Source: a bacterium (lineage in GTDB: Bacteria; UBA9089; JASEIO01). From it: 37,503 nt of DNA. The stretch covers positions 1-37,503 of the forward strand of contig JASEIO010000013.1 in assembly GCA_030017475.1 (NCBI GenBank), in the 5' to 3' direction. Positions 17,265 through 25,870 of this stretch are shown here, one piece after another. Each line of letters starts with the position of its first letter. The stretch's first letter is position 1. Below the pieces are notes generated by a model. The model was not told where the DNA came from. It did no database searches and saw only the letters and a program-made list of their open reading frames with translations. The translations under genes and the position numbers were made by a program.

Positions 17265-17798
17265 ATGGGATTAGAGGAAGAATGGAATAGGGCTGTTAGA
17301 GAAACCAAGATAATAAGATCTTATCTAAGTACGCTTTTATCTTTTAAGGATACTGAGCTGCCATATACATTCTTAGCTAAGTCTAAAGTGAATGTAGGAG
17401 ATACTGTAGTGCGAAAAGGTAAGGTTTTGGCTCACAAACCCTTACTCATCTTGCCACCAAATTATCCTCAATTTGAAGGATTTGAATTTGAAAAGGATTA
17501 TCAGGTCAATCCAGATACGATTAGGTCTTTTTTATTAATGCGCGGGGTTTCGTTTCCATCTTTAAAATACAGTAATGAGACCTGCAGCTTAGATATATTT
17601 GAAGGATCCTTAACTAAGGCTACGGACTACTTCTCTTTGGAGTTAGAAAAGAAGGAAGATGTACATTCCGGTCTAATTGTGGGACCTGAAGACTGTTGGC
17701 AGTTTTCCATACTTATCTATGTAGCAAACCTGATGGTCAAATCAGCCCCAAATGATATAAGGAAGATATTAGAAGATTTTTGGAAGAAAAACCATTAG
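17265..17798 (+). CDS. Uncharacterised 177-residue protein
   Basis: Not recognised. Soluble, no signal peptide or membrane segment. Visible features: an N-terminal helical part, a central beta-like stretch with SKVNVGDTVVRKGKVL and LLILPPNYPQFEGF, then GPEDCWQFSILIYVANLMVK and a C-terminal amphipathic helix (NDIRKILEDFWKKNH). Only two cysteines (in NETCSLD and EDCWQF). Start ATG is supported by GGGGTG and an extended -10 promoter. Its stop overlaps the stop of apbE on the other strand, so the two genes converge with no room for a terminator. The codon pattern and start signals make it a real gene; function is unknown. Confidence 0.75.
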   Translation: MGLEEEWNRAVRETKIIRSYLSTLLSFKDTELPYTFLAKSKVNVGDTVVRKGKVLAHKPLLILPPNYPQFEGFEFEKDYQVNPDTIRSFLLMRGVSFPSLKYSNETCSLDIFEGSLTKATDYFSLELEKKEDVHSGLIVGPEDCWQFSILIYVANLMVKSAPNDIRKILEDFWKKNH

Positions 17799-18778
17799 CC
17801 TCCAGTAATTGAATCCCATCCTTTGGAGGTGAATACCTTCATACCTTCGGATACGATCATACCTTCAACCCCTAAAAGGCTATCTATTAACTCTATTCCC
17901 TCTTTATCACCTAAAACAAAACAGGTAGTAGCCAAGGCATCGGCTTCTGTACAATCTGAAGCAATAATAGTTACACTCATAGGAACCGAGGCCACTGTAT
18001 ACCCTGTTTTTGGATTGACTATATGGGAATATCTTTTTCCCCCTAATGTGAAGTATCTCTCATAATCACCAGATGTAGCTATAGCCCTATCTCTTATTTT
18101 TATCACCTCTAATATTCCCTTTTCTTTACGAGGATGCTGAATACCTATTCTCCATTTCTCTCTTTTCGGTGCCCTTCCTAAGACATATATATCTCCTCCA
18201 GCATTGACCAAAGCCTGTTTTATCCCTTTTTCCTTTAAAATCTTTATTGCCTTGTCCACTGCATAGCCTTTAGCAATCCCTCCCAAGTCAACTCCCATCC
18301 CTTTGATTTTAAATGTAACCTTGTTTCCTTCTATATCTAAGTTCTCGTAACCAACCAAGGCAAGCTTCTCTTTTATCTCATCCTTTGTTGGAATCCTTTT
18401 CCGAAACCTTGCCTCTCTCCATAAATCAAGTAATGGTTTACAGGTAATATCAAATGCCCCACGACTTTGGATAGAAAAGGCAATGGCCTTATTTATAACC
18501 TCCAAGGTCTCCTTAGAAACCCTGGCAGAACCTATACGATTTAACCTCGAAATTTCTGACGTAGCCTTATAATTGCTCATAAGAGACTCGATCCTTTTAA
18601 ATTCATGAAAGGCACTTTCAACTACCTCTTCCCCTACCTTTTTATTGGGTGCTACCACGGTTACATCTACCCATGTTCCCATAATAAATTCAGTACGCTT
18701 TATAGTAACATTCCTCGTGCATCCAGGAAGAATTAATGTTAACAAAATTGATGTAAATAACCATTTTCTAAAAGGCAT
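17795..18778 (-). CDS. apbE: FAD:protein FMN transferase (lipoprotein)
   Basis: ApbE attaches FMN covalently to a threonine of client proteins such as NqrB/NqrC and RnfD/RnfG, outside the cytoplasmic membrane. Seen: lipoprotein signal with lipobox LPGC at about residue 20; TEFIMGTWVDVTV; GVDLGGIAKGYAVDKA; ALVNAGGDIYVLG; IATSGDYERYF; YSHIVNPKTG; and EADALATTCFVLG with the metal-binding aspartate. The 327 residues are normal. Start ATG follows TTAGGAA. It implies that an Rnf, Nqr or other flavinylated extracytoplasmic electron carrier is encoded elsewhere; none is in the window. Convergent 3-nt overlap with the 177-residue gene. Confidence 0.95.
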   Translation of the reverse strand: MPFRKWLFTSILLTLILPGCTRNVTIKRTEFIMGTWVDVTVVAPNKKVGEEVVESAFHEFKRIESLMSNYKATSEISRLNRIGSARVSKETLEVINKAIAFSIQSRGAFDITCKPLLDLWREARFRKRIPTKDEIKEKLALVGYENLDIEGNKVTFKIKGMGVDLGGIAKGYAVDKAIKILKEKGIKQALVNAGGDIYVLGRAPKREKWRIGIQHPRKEKGILEVIKIRDRAIATSGDYERYFTLGGKRYSHIVNPKTGYTVASVPMSVTIIASDCTEADALATTCFVLGDKEGIELIDSLLGVEGMIVSEGMKVFTSKGWDSITGG

Positions 18779-18809
18779 TTCCTAACCCCAATAAATTTAC
18801 TACATTTTA

Positions 18810-18838
18810 ATACTAACACAGCACATTAGATGTGTCAA
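18810..18838 (-). promoter_or_regulatory. apbE promoter with palindrome in the spacer
   Basis: On the minus strand TTGACA (18838-18833), 17-nt spacer, TAGTAT (18815-18810). Inside the spacer lies the palindrome CACATTAGATGTG (18822-18834; arms CACAT and ATGTG), well placed for a repressor. Promoter is well supported; operator role is inference. Confidence 0.55.
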
Positions 18839-18974
18839 GCCATTTTGCTTCGCAAAATTTTTATGGCATAAAAATATTTGACAAATATGGTTGTATATGT
18901 TAGACAGATGATAATTGACAACCATTAAGACAGAAGGTTTTTCAAACAAGAAAGATTGGAAAGGAGGGAAAAAG

Positions 18975-19202
18975 ATGATCCAAGAAAGGGTTGAGCATAT
19001 TCTCGAGACAGAAGTAAGACCGTTTTTGGCTACACATGGAGGAGACGTGGAATTAGTGGAGGTGGATGATGAGAATATAGTTAAGGTGCGATTGACTGGG
19101 GCATGTGGAGGATGTCCATTAGCTCAAATGACCTTAACAGGTATGGTTGAAAAGGTCATTAAATCTCAAATCCCTGAGATCAAACGGATTGAAGCTATAT
19201 AA
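18975..19202 (+). CDS. NifU C-terminal domain / Nfu-type Fe-S scaffold
   Basis: Small Fe-S cluster carrier of 75 residues. Seen: conserved FLATHGGDVELVEV and the cluster-binding CGGC in LTGACGGCPLAQMTLTGMVE. Stand-alone Nfu domains of this size pass clusters to apo-enzymes. ATG at 18975 is chosen because GGAGGG lies 6 nt upstream and the product starts at the domain border (MIQERVEHILE); a longer frame from 18915 adds 20 unconserved residues. It diverges from apbE over about 200 bp. The radical SAM enzyme and other Fe-S proteins would be plausible clients. Confidence 0.92.
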   Translation: MIQERVEHILETEVRPFLATHGGDVELVEVDDENIVKVRLTGACGGCPLAQMTLTGMVEKVIKSQIPEIKRIEAI

Positions 19203-19279
19203 ATATAATTTTATCTTGACTTTAAATGATGGATTTGATAAGATATAGCAAAGCCTTTCTGATTCCATTTGGGGTATTT

Positions 19280-22255
19280 ATGAAGAGGTTTATTATTAGT
19301 GGAATTATATCCATATCCTTTGGTTGTTCTGTTACCTTAGCCATAACCCCAGAAGAACAATATGAATTCTCTGAAAGGTTATTTAAGGATTCTCACGTTG
19401 AGTTTGCCATAAGGGAAGCCCGCATGTTTTTAGAGACCTACCCAAACCATCCATTGGTACCTGCGGCAAGATTTCTTATCTCTGAGTGTCTATTTAAACA
19501 AGGAGAGTTTACGAAGGCAAAGAAAGGCTACGAAGATTTTATAGAAAGTTATAAAACACATGAGGAGGCACCAAAGGCAGCTTTAAGGATAGGGGATTGT
19601 TTATATAAAATGGGCGCATATGAAGAGGCGATTTTGGGTTATCAAAGGGTAATTACCCATTTTACAGGTTCTGAAGAGGTGGAAGAGGCTCGATACAAAG
19701 TTGGGGAGTGTCTCCTTGAACTTAAAGATTATGCTAAGGCGCGCCTTGCCTACCAGGAATTAATTAAAAATTACCCGAATGGGAAATATACGGATTATGC
19801 CTATTATTCCATTGCCTGGACATATCTTGAGGAGAAAGATTTTATAAATGCCATCCCTCCTTTCTCCAAAGTAGTAGAATCTTCTAAAAGCCAGGAGTTA
19901 AGAGGGGAGGCCCAATACTATATTGCTACATCCTGGTATAAAATGGAAAATTTTGAACATGCAATGGTTGAATATAAGAATCTAATCAGAAATTTTCAAG
20001 ATCATAAAAGGGCTCAAGATGCCGCCTTAATGATAGGCAAATGTCTTTTTAAAGAAAAGGAGTTTCAGCGTGCCTTGGATAGTCTTCGCATGATAGATGA
20101 GAAAAACAGAAATTATATTACGGCTCAATACTGGATAGGGGAATGTCTCTACCATTTAGAAGACTTCCAACATGCTATAGATGCCTACAGAATGGTTACC
20201 TATAACCCTTCCCACAAATTAGCCCCTTCCGCTCAATATAGTATAGGGTTTTGCTATTATAAACTTATGCACTTTGATTTAGCTGTTCAGGCATTTAAGA
20301 AATTTATAGAGGATTATCCAGAGAGCGATTTATTAATAGATGCCTTCTTCCAAATCGGGGAGTGTTTTAGAAAGATAGGGGACAATTCCAACTCTGTCAA
20401 TTATTACCTTAATGTCATTGAAAAAGGCGAGTCAGAAAAAAGGGCTTTGGCCTTATTCAACTTAGGAGAGATTTTATATGAAGAAGGTGACTACTCGGCC
20501 TCTATATCCTTTTATCAAGAGATCTTGGAGAAATATCCATCATTCCCCTACCTTCCAGATACCCTTTTTAGACTTGGTGCATGTTTCTATAAAACGAAGT
20601 CCTTCAATCAAGCACTACAAACATGGCATAGGTTAGTAAATGAATATCCTCGGTTTTCGCGACAAGGGGAGAGTTATCTATATTTGGGAGATGTATATTA
20701 TAAAGAGGGAGATTATAAAGAGGCAGCAGTTTATTACAATATAGTATTAGAGAGGTTTAAAGAACTTTCTTTAATGGCCCTAAATAGATTAGCTTTGTGT
20801 TATTATAAGCAGGAAGACTATCTTCAAGCAATAAAATGCTATGAAAGGCTCATAGACAACTCTCAAAAACTCGGGGAGATATTTTATGCAATAGGAGATT
20901 GCTATTATAATCTGAAGGATTATAATACCGCAATCAATTTCTATAATAAGATAGTGGAGGGGTACCCTGGGAGCGAAAATTATGAATCTGCATTATATCA
21001 AATTGGGTGGTGCTACCTGAAATTAGAACTTTTCAAGGAGGCCATTGAATACTTTAAAAGGGTAGCAGGAATTGAAACCTCAAAAGAAAACGCAGAAGCA
21101 CAGTTTTGGCTTGCCTGGTGCTATTTCCAACTTAAAGATTATAAATTGGCTAAAATCTCTTACTCTCGTGTTATTGAAAACTTTCCTGATTCAAGATTTT
21201 CTGCCCATGCCCAATATAGAATTGGGGATTGTTTATATAACCAGTATGAATATAAACAGGCAATAGATGCCTACCGTCATGTTATCGAGGATTATCCTAA
21301 AGAGCATGATTTGGTAAGAGATGCATCTTATCAAATCGGATATTGCCTTTATAAAATGAAAGATTACTCGTCTTGCATAAAGGAATATAGAGGATTAATA
21401 AAGAGATATCCAGAGGAGGTAGAATTAAATGCCTCCCTTTTACTTAATATAGGAGAGATCTATTATGAACAAGGAAAGATAGACTTGGCTATAAAAGAGT
21501 ACCAAACCCTAATCAGAAACTACCCTCAGTCAAAAGAGGCAGAGCGAGCCCTTTACGCGATAGGAGAAGGATATCTAAAACTTAAGGATTATGAAAATGC
21601 CCTCTCTAACTTTAGCATGCTATTAAAGAAGTATCCAAAGGGAGAATTTTCATCCGAGGCCCAATTCAAGATTGGGCTTTCTCTTTACAATCAAGGGAAG
21701 TTACATCAAGCCAGATTAGAATTTGAAAAGCTGGTCAATAATTATCCAGAGAGGAAGGACTTGGTGGTAGATGCCTTATCCTTTATCGCTTCTTGTTATA
21801 AAGATTATAAAGACGATTCTTTGGCAATGGACATCTATAAAAGAATCATTGCTGAATTCCCGCGCACCATAAATGCTGATAAGGCTCGCTTAGCGATCGG
21901 TTCATTTTATTTTAAACGAGGAAGATTCAAGGAGGCAAGGCTTTTTTTTCAAAAGATTGTACAAAACAATTTGTCTAAACCCTTAGCTTCACAAGCTCAA
22001 TATATGATTGGTGAATGCAGTTTAAAAGAGGATGATCTGGATCAGGCTATAGTAGAATATTTGAAGGTAAGCTACTTCTATCCCGAGTGCTCGGAATGGG
22101 TAGGAAAAAGTGAATTAAAGGTGGGTTCCCTTTATGAAAAAAAGGGAGAGATTGATAAGGCGCGAAAAGTCTACCAATCTATAATTGACAAATATAAAAA
22201 AGGGAAGATATTTGACTTGGCCAAAAAGAGGCTTGCTGATTTGGAAAAGGAGTAA
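19280..22255 (+). CDS. Giant exported tetratricopeptide-repeat protein
   Basis: A 991-residue predicted periplasmic protein made almost wholly of TPR units. Seen: signal peptide MKRFIISGIISISFGCSVTLA, then about 25 repeats of the YbgF/BamD-like pattern (IGDCLYKMGAYEEAILGYQ, a ring of bulky residues, then YP and a short linker). In 16 of about 25 repeats a Cys sits at the same position (IGDC, VGEC, IGEC, LALC). ATG at 19280 is preferred over 19226 because it begins directly at the signal peptide and follows GGGG. Only 3 nt separate it from the barrel gene, and exbB and exbD follow, so it is probably the periplasmic scaffold of an energised envelope complex. No catalytic domain was seen. Confidence 0.85.
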   Translation: MKRFIISGIISISFGCSVTLAITPEEQYEFSERLFKDSHVEFAIREARMFLETYPNHPLVPAARFLISECLFKQGEFTKAKKGYEDFIESYKTHEEAPKAALRIGDCLYKMGAYEEAILGYQRVITHFTGSEEVEEARYKVGECLLELKDYAKARLAYQELIKNYPNGKYTDYAYYSIAWTYLEEKDFINAIPPFSKVVESSKSQELRGEAQYYIATSWYKMENFEHAMVEYKNLIRNFQDHKRAQDAALMIGKCLFKEKEFQRALDSLRMIDEKNRNYITAQYWIGECLYHLEDFQHAIDAYRMVTYNPSHKLAPSAQYSIGFCYYKLMHFDLAVQAFKKFIEDYPESDLLIDAFFQIGECFRKIGDNSNSVNYYLNVIEKGESEKRALALFNLGEILYEEGDYSASISFYQEILEKYPSFPYLPDTLFRLGACFYKTKSFNQALQTWHRLVNEYPRFSRQGESYLYLGDVYYKEGDYKEAAVYYNIVLERFKELSLMALNRLALCYYKQEDYLQAIKCYERLIDNSQKLGEIFYAIGDCYYNLKDYNTAINFYNKIVEGYPGSENYESALYQIGWCYLKLELFKEAIEYFKRVAGIETSKENAEAQFWLAWCYFQLKDYKLAKISYSRVIENFPDSRFSAHAQYRIGDCLYNQYEYKQAIDAYRHVIEDYPKEHDLVRDASYQIGYCLYKMKDYSSCIKEYRGLIKRYPEEVELNASLLLNIGEIYYEQGKIDLAIKEYQTLIRNYPQSKEAERALYAIGEGYLKLKDYENALSNFSMLLKKYPKGEFSSEAQFKIGLSLYNQGKLHQARLEFEKLVNNYPERKDLVVDALSFIASCYKDYKDDSLAMDIYKRIIAEFPRTINADKARLAIGSFYFKRGRFKEARLFFQKIVQNNLSKPLASQAQYMIGECSLKEDDLDQAIVEYLKVSYFYPECSEWVGKSELKVGSLYEKKGEIDKARKVYQSIIDKYKKGKIFDLAKKRLADLEKE

Positions 22256-22258
22256 TGT

Positions 22259-23734
22259 ATGAAACGAATAGTTCTTCCCTCTTTTGTCTTCTATCTTCTC
22301 TCTTCTGTCTTCTGTCTTTCTCAAGAGATTAAAGTTCCTGAAGTGCTTATTGAAGGGGAAGATAAATCTCATATCGAAAGAGAGGAAGAGGAGACACCAA
22401 TTGAGTTTGAATCGAAATTCGAGGGAGAAAAGAGGGAGGCCACTGACGAAGTCCTAATGGATGAAAGAAAGGGATCTCCTTACGAGGGAGAGAAAGAGGA
22501 GATAGTGGTGGAAGAAACCCCTTCTCCGAAATTTGATTTTAAAATCTCTTATGGAACCTATGATTCCCTTTCTTATGAACTCCAGGGAAAACAAGAAAGA
22601 AGGCAATTTGGTTATTCGGTAGGCATCCTAAGAAGGCTCTCCTCGGGGTTTAAGGAATATGAAAAAGTCTTTAACGATTTTAGCCAGGATGATCTATATG
22701 CCAAGACAAATCTCTACTTTGATAAATGGAATCTATCTGCAAGATTAGGATATTATAGAAAAAATTTGGATCTGCCTTATAATGATAAAGAAAAGGGTAT
22801 GTGTATAGATATTGATCTGAGGAGTAAAATTAAAGCCGGAGTGGTATCTAACCTATATCTAAATCTGTATGGAGATACGAGCAAAAAAAAGGATTTAGAA
22901 AGTCAAACCTTTAATCCAGAGGTTAAATTTAACACTATATGGAAAGGATATGATTTAACCTTTGGCGTAGAATCGTTCCGGGACAGATTGGGTGATTACT
23001 TTAAGGTTTGGGGTAAGGGAGACCATATTAAACTTGATCCTTTATTGCTAAATCTAAGACTTGGATTAGATAAGTGGAGTAAGCGTCCCAAAGATTTTTT
23101 TGTAGAGGGATTTGTCTCTTTTTCCTACGGAATAAAAGATATAATCCTTAATGTCTTAATGGAAAGGGAGATCTCTTTCCCAGATTTTAATAGATTATAT
23201 TTGAAAAGGGATTATGTAAGGGTTAGAGAGGATATTTCTGAAACAAAGGGTTGGATATTAAGGATAGGTTTTGATTACAAGCCATATCCCTATCTAAAAT
23301 TTACGGGTTCGGTGTTCTATAAAGATATGGATGATTTAGTGACTTGGGAAGAAAAGGCCTCTCTTTTCGAGATAAGCCAGATTGATAAAGAAATCTTTGG
23401 AATGGATTCGACTCTCGGCTATAAAATCATTAAGGATTTATCCGCAGACTTAAATCTATCTTATGTCGATAAATACATCCCATTAAAACCAAAATTGGAA
23501 TTGGGCCTTGCCTTAAATTATGCCCATAGAATAGCATATCTTAGATTAATCACCACATATATTGGAAAACGGGAGGCCTTATCGGATTATATTATAGTAG
23601 GTGCTGAAGTCTCGCGTAATGTATCTTCACATTTTACCATCTTTTTACAAGGAGAAACCGCAGAAGGAAAGGTATCTCCAGAATATCCAGGACATCCTGG
23701 AAAACTTGCCATAGGGGCAAAGGCATCCTTTTGA
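22259..23734 (+). CDS. Outer-membrane beta-barrel protein of a TPR-ExbBD locus
   Basis: Predicted outer-membrane protein of 491 residues. Seen: signal peptide (about 1-21), a TonB-box-like start IKVPEVLIEG, an acidic low-complexity linker (about 33-83, mostly Glu with Lys/Arg), then about 400 residues of alternating amphipathic strands with aromatic girdles and a C-terminal Phe (LAIGAKASF). The C-terminal part resembles the last strands of TonB-dependent receptors, but no plug domain is evident. Ribosome binding site is inside the end of the TPR gene (AAAGGAG). Substrate is unknown. Its place between a TPR scaffold and ExbB/ExbD suggests a transporter or envelope-spanning link. Confidence 0.75.
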   Translation: MKRIVLPSFVFYLLSSVFCLSQEIKVPEVLIEGEDKSHIEREEEETPIEFESKFEGEKREATDEVLMDERKGSPYEGEKEEIVVEETPSPKFDFKISYGTYDSLSYELQGKQERRQFGYSVGILRRLSSGFKEYEKVFNDFSQDDLYAKTNLYFDKWNLSARLGYYRKNLDLPYNDKEKGMCIDIDLRSKIKAGVVSNLYLNLYGDTSKKKDLESQTFNPEVKFNTIWKGYDLTFGVESFRDRLGDYFKVWGKGDHIKLDPLLLNLRLGLDKWSKRPKDFFVEGFVSFSYGIKDIILNVLMEREISFPDFNRLYLKRDYVRVREDISETKGWILRIGFDYKPYPYLKFTGSVFYKDMDDLVTWEEKASLFEISQIDKEIFGMDSTLGYKIIKDLSADLNLSYVDKYIPLKPKLELGLALNYAHRIAYLRLITTYIGKREALSDYIIVGAEVSRNVSSHFTIFLQGETAEGKVSPEYPGHPGKLAIGAKASF

Positions 23735-23800
23735 TGTCAGAGGCCAGAAAACAGAATTATAAAGATAATCCTTTAAAATCTGATTTCTGACTTCTGACAT
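23734..23800 (+). repeat. Inverted pair of degenerate GTCAGA repeats before exbB
   Basis: ATGTCAGA (23734-23741) and TCTGACAT (23793-23800) are the outer 8 bp of imperfect 24-nt arms built of 7-8-nt units (variants of GTCAGA/CAGAAA), with about four mismatches. In RNA this gives a long hairpin between the barrel stop and the exbB ribosome binding site. It may uncouple expression of the motor genes or stabilise the upstream mRNA. Confidence 0.6.
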
Positions 23801-23820
23801 AAGAGAGGAGGTTTCGGAAT

Positions 23821-24423
23821 ATGATACAGATACTTATTAAGGGCGGGGTTTTAATGATTCCTATCCTATTTTGTTCAATCTTTGCCTTAACTATTATTAT
23901 AGAAAGATCTATTGTCCTTTATAGGGCTCGGGTTGTTACAAGAGATTTCATTGAAAGGGTAAAAAGGGTTTTAAAAAAGGATCGAAGAATAGAGGTTATT
24001 TCTTTGTGCGACGCAACCCAATCTCCACTTGCGAAGATTCTAAAAGCAGGAGTCCTACTTTTAGATAAAGGGAAGGAAGAGGTTAAAGAAGCAATGGAGA
24101 TGGCTGGAAGAAATGCAGTTCTTTCTTTGGAAAGGAACTTGAATGGTTTAGCCATAATTGCTCACATATCTCCATTACTTGGTCTACTTGGTACAGTTGT
24201 AGGAATGATTAGGGCATTTATGGAAGTAGAAAGGTTAGGTGGGGCGGTAAATGTCTCTTCTTTAGCAGGAGGAATTTGGGAGGCCCTGATTACTACTGCC
24301 TCTGGATTGGTGGTAGCTATTCCAGCAATTATCTTCTACCACTATTTTGTAAACAAGGTATCGAATTTTGTTAATGAGTTAGAGGCCCATTCTCAGGAAT
24401 TCGTGAACATCCTTCTTGAATAG
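23821..24423 (+). CDS. exbB: MotA/TolQ/ExbB family proton-channel protein
   Basis: Inner-membrane subunit that, with ExbD, converts proton-motive force into mechanical work on a periplasmic partner. Seen: three membrane segments (about 8-28, 105-127 and 150-172) with the family motifs HISPLLGLLGTVVGMIRAF and ALITTASGLVVAIPAII. The 200 residues match compact ExbB/TolQ. Strong ribosome binding site GAGGAGGT. It lies after the barrel gene and 8 nt before exbD. It could equally be called tolQ; there is no pal, tolB, tolA or tonB beside it to decide. Confidence 0.9.
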   Translation: MIQILIKGGVLMIPILFCSIFALTIIIERSIVLYRARVVTRDFIERVKRVLKKDRRIEVISLCDATQSPLAKILKAGVLLLDKGKEEVKEAMEMAGRNAVLSLERNLNGLAIIAHISPLLGLLGTVVGMIRAFMEVERLGGAVNVSSLAGGIWEALITTASGLVVAIPAIIFYHYFVNKVSNFVNELEAHSQEFVNILLE

Positions 24424-24431
24424 GAGAAAAG

Positions 24432-24857
24432 ATGAGGTTTAGAGAAAGGGAAAAGCCAAGACTTGGTTTGGAGATTGCTCCATTGATTGATGTGGTGTTC
24501 TTGCTATTGATCTTCTTTTTGCTTTCTTCATCCTTTATCTTTCAACCTGGAATTAAGGTTAAGTTGCCTGAAGCTACGACATCAGAGATCAAACCAAAAA
24601 AGGATATATTTATTACTATTACGAAAGATGAGGCACTTTACTTAAATGGTAAGATCACGGATATGGAAACATTATCTTCCCAACTAAAAAAACTTATCTT
24701 AGAAGATAAACAGAGATTTGTGATTATAAAAGCAGATAAAGATACCCGACATGGGAAGGTAGTAGAGGTATTGGATATCTCAAAAATGGTTGGGGTTGAA
24801 AGACTGGGAATTGCTACATCACCGAGGAGCAAGGAAGAAGAGGGAGAGGGAGAATGA
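24432..24857 (+). CDS. exbD: ExbD/TolR family biopolymer transport protein
   Basis: Partner of the ExbB-like channel. Seen: one N-terminal membrane segment with the essential proton-carrying aspartate, [15 protein letters not shown] (D20), followed by a periplasmic domain of about 95 residues ([43 protein letters not shown]). The 141 residues are standard. Ribosome binding site AGGAG. The C-terminal tail is Glu-rich, and its coding sequence carries the ribosome binding site of trpD; the TGA overlaps the trpD ATG as ATGA, so translation is coupled to a tryptophan gene. Confidence 0.93.
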   Translation: MRFREREKPRLGLEIAPLIDVVFLLLIFFLLSSSFIFQPGIKVKLPEATTSEIKPKKDIFITITKDEALYLNGKITDMETLSSQLKKLILEDKQRFVIIKADKDTRHGKVVEVLDISKMVGVERLGIATSPRSKEEEGEGE

Positions 24858-25870
24858 TTAGAGAGGCGATTAGTAAAGTGGTAGAGAGAGAGGATTTGAC
24901 TGAACATGAAGCTACGGAGTGCATGCGTGAGATAATGACAGGGGTTGCTACCCCTTCGCAGATTGCCTCATTCATAACTGCATTAAGGATGAAAGGGGAG
25001 ACAGTCCAAGAGATTACTGGTTGTGCAAGGGTTATGAGAGAGAAGGCATTAAAGATAGAGGTTGAAGGGGATGTGGTGGATACCTGTGGAACAGGTGGAG
25101 ATGGCTTGCATACATTCAATATATCTACTATTTCGTCCCTTGTAGTAGCAGGAGCGGGCGTAAAGGTAGCTAAACATGGAAATAGGTCTGTATCAAGTAA
25201 ATGCGGTTCTGCTGATCTACTTGAGGCATTAGGGGTAAAATTAGAGGTTACAAAGGAGGTGGTAGAAAGGTGCATCCGGGATATCGGGATTGGATTCCTT
25301 TTCGCTCCATTATTACATGGGGCAATGAAGTATGCCACACCGGTTCGAAGAGAAATTGGAATAAGAAGCATTTTCAATATCTTAGGTCCTCTAACCAATC
25401 CAGCTTCAGCAAGATACCAATTATTAGGAGTTTATGATGGGGATTTAACCCATAAATTGGCAGAGGTCCTCAAAAATCTTGGGTCCAGCCGAGTATTTGT
25501 TATTCATGGCGAGGATGGTTTGGATGAAATATCCTTGACTGCCCGCACAAAGGTGAGTGAATTAAAAGATGGTAAGGTTACGACCTATTTTATCTCTCCA
25601 GAGGATTTTGGATTTGAAAGATGTGCGTTATCGGACATAAAAGGCGGAGATGAATCTACGAATGTAAAGATTACCCTGGATATATTAAATGGTAAATCTG
25701 GTTCAAAAAGAGATATCGTTCTACTAAACTCTGCCTTTGCCATTTTGGCATCCGGTAAGGCGAAAGATATAGAAGAAGGAATAGAATTGGCTACTCAATC
25801 CATTGACGAAGGCCGTGCCTTAGAGAAATTAGAAAGGCTTAAGGAATACACCAATAAGGTGGGTATATGA
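24854..25870 (+). CDS. trpD: Anthranilate phosphoribosyltransferase
   Basis: Transfers phosphoribosyl from PRPP to anthranilate, second step of tryptophan synthesis. Seen: PRPP-binding CGTGGDG at residues 78-84 followed by THTFNIST-like [28 protein letters not shown] (about 107-127), and GPLTNPA. The 338 residues are typical of the stand-alone enzyme without a fused TrpG domain. ATG overlaps the exbD stop; its own stop overlaps trpC (ATGA). Genes for TrpE, TrpG, TrpF, TrpB and TrpA are absent from the window, so the pathway is split in this genome. Confidence 0.97.
   Translation: MIREAISKVVEREDLTEHEATECMREIMTGVATPSQIASFITALRMKGETVQEITGCARVMREKALKIEVEGDVVDTCGTGGDGLHTFNISTISSLVVAGAGVKVAKHGNRSVSSKCGSADLLEALGVKLEVTKEVVERCIRDIGIGFLFAPLLHGAMKYATPVRREIGIRSIFNILGPLTNPASARYQLLGVYDGDLTHKLAEVLKNLGSSRVFVIHGEDGLDEISLTARTKVSELKDGKVTTYFISPEDFGFERCALSDIKGGDESTNVKITLDILNGKSGSKRDIVLLNSAFAILASGKAKDIEEGIELATQSIDEGRALEKLERLKEYTNKVGI

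Noticed and set aside
19280-22255. Conserved cysteines in the TPR units as metal or heme ligands
   Set aside because: They sit at a TPR position where Cys is common in YbgF-like repeats and do not form CxxCH or paired motifs.
24814-25398. 194-codon minus-strand frame opposite trpD
   Set aside because: Antisense to a clear trpD, low-complexity Ser/Pro/Thr content and no start signals.
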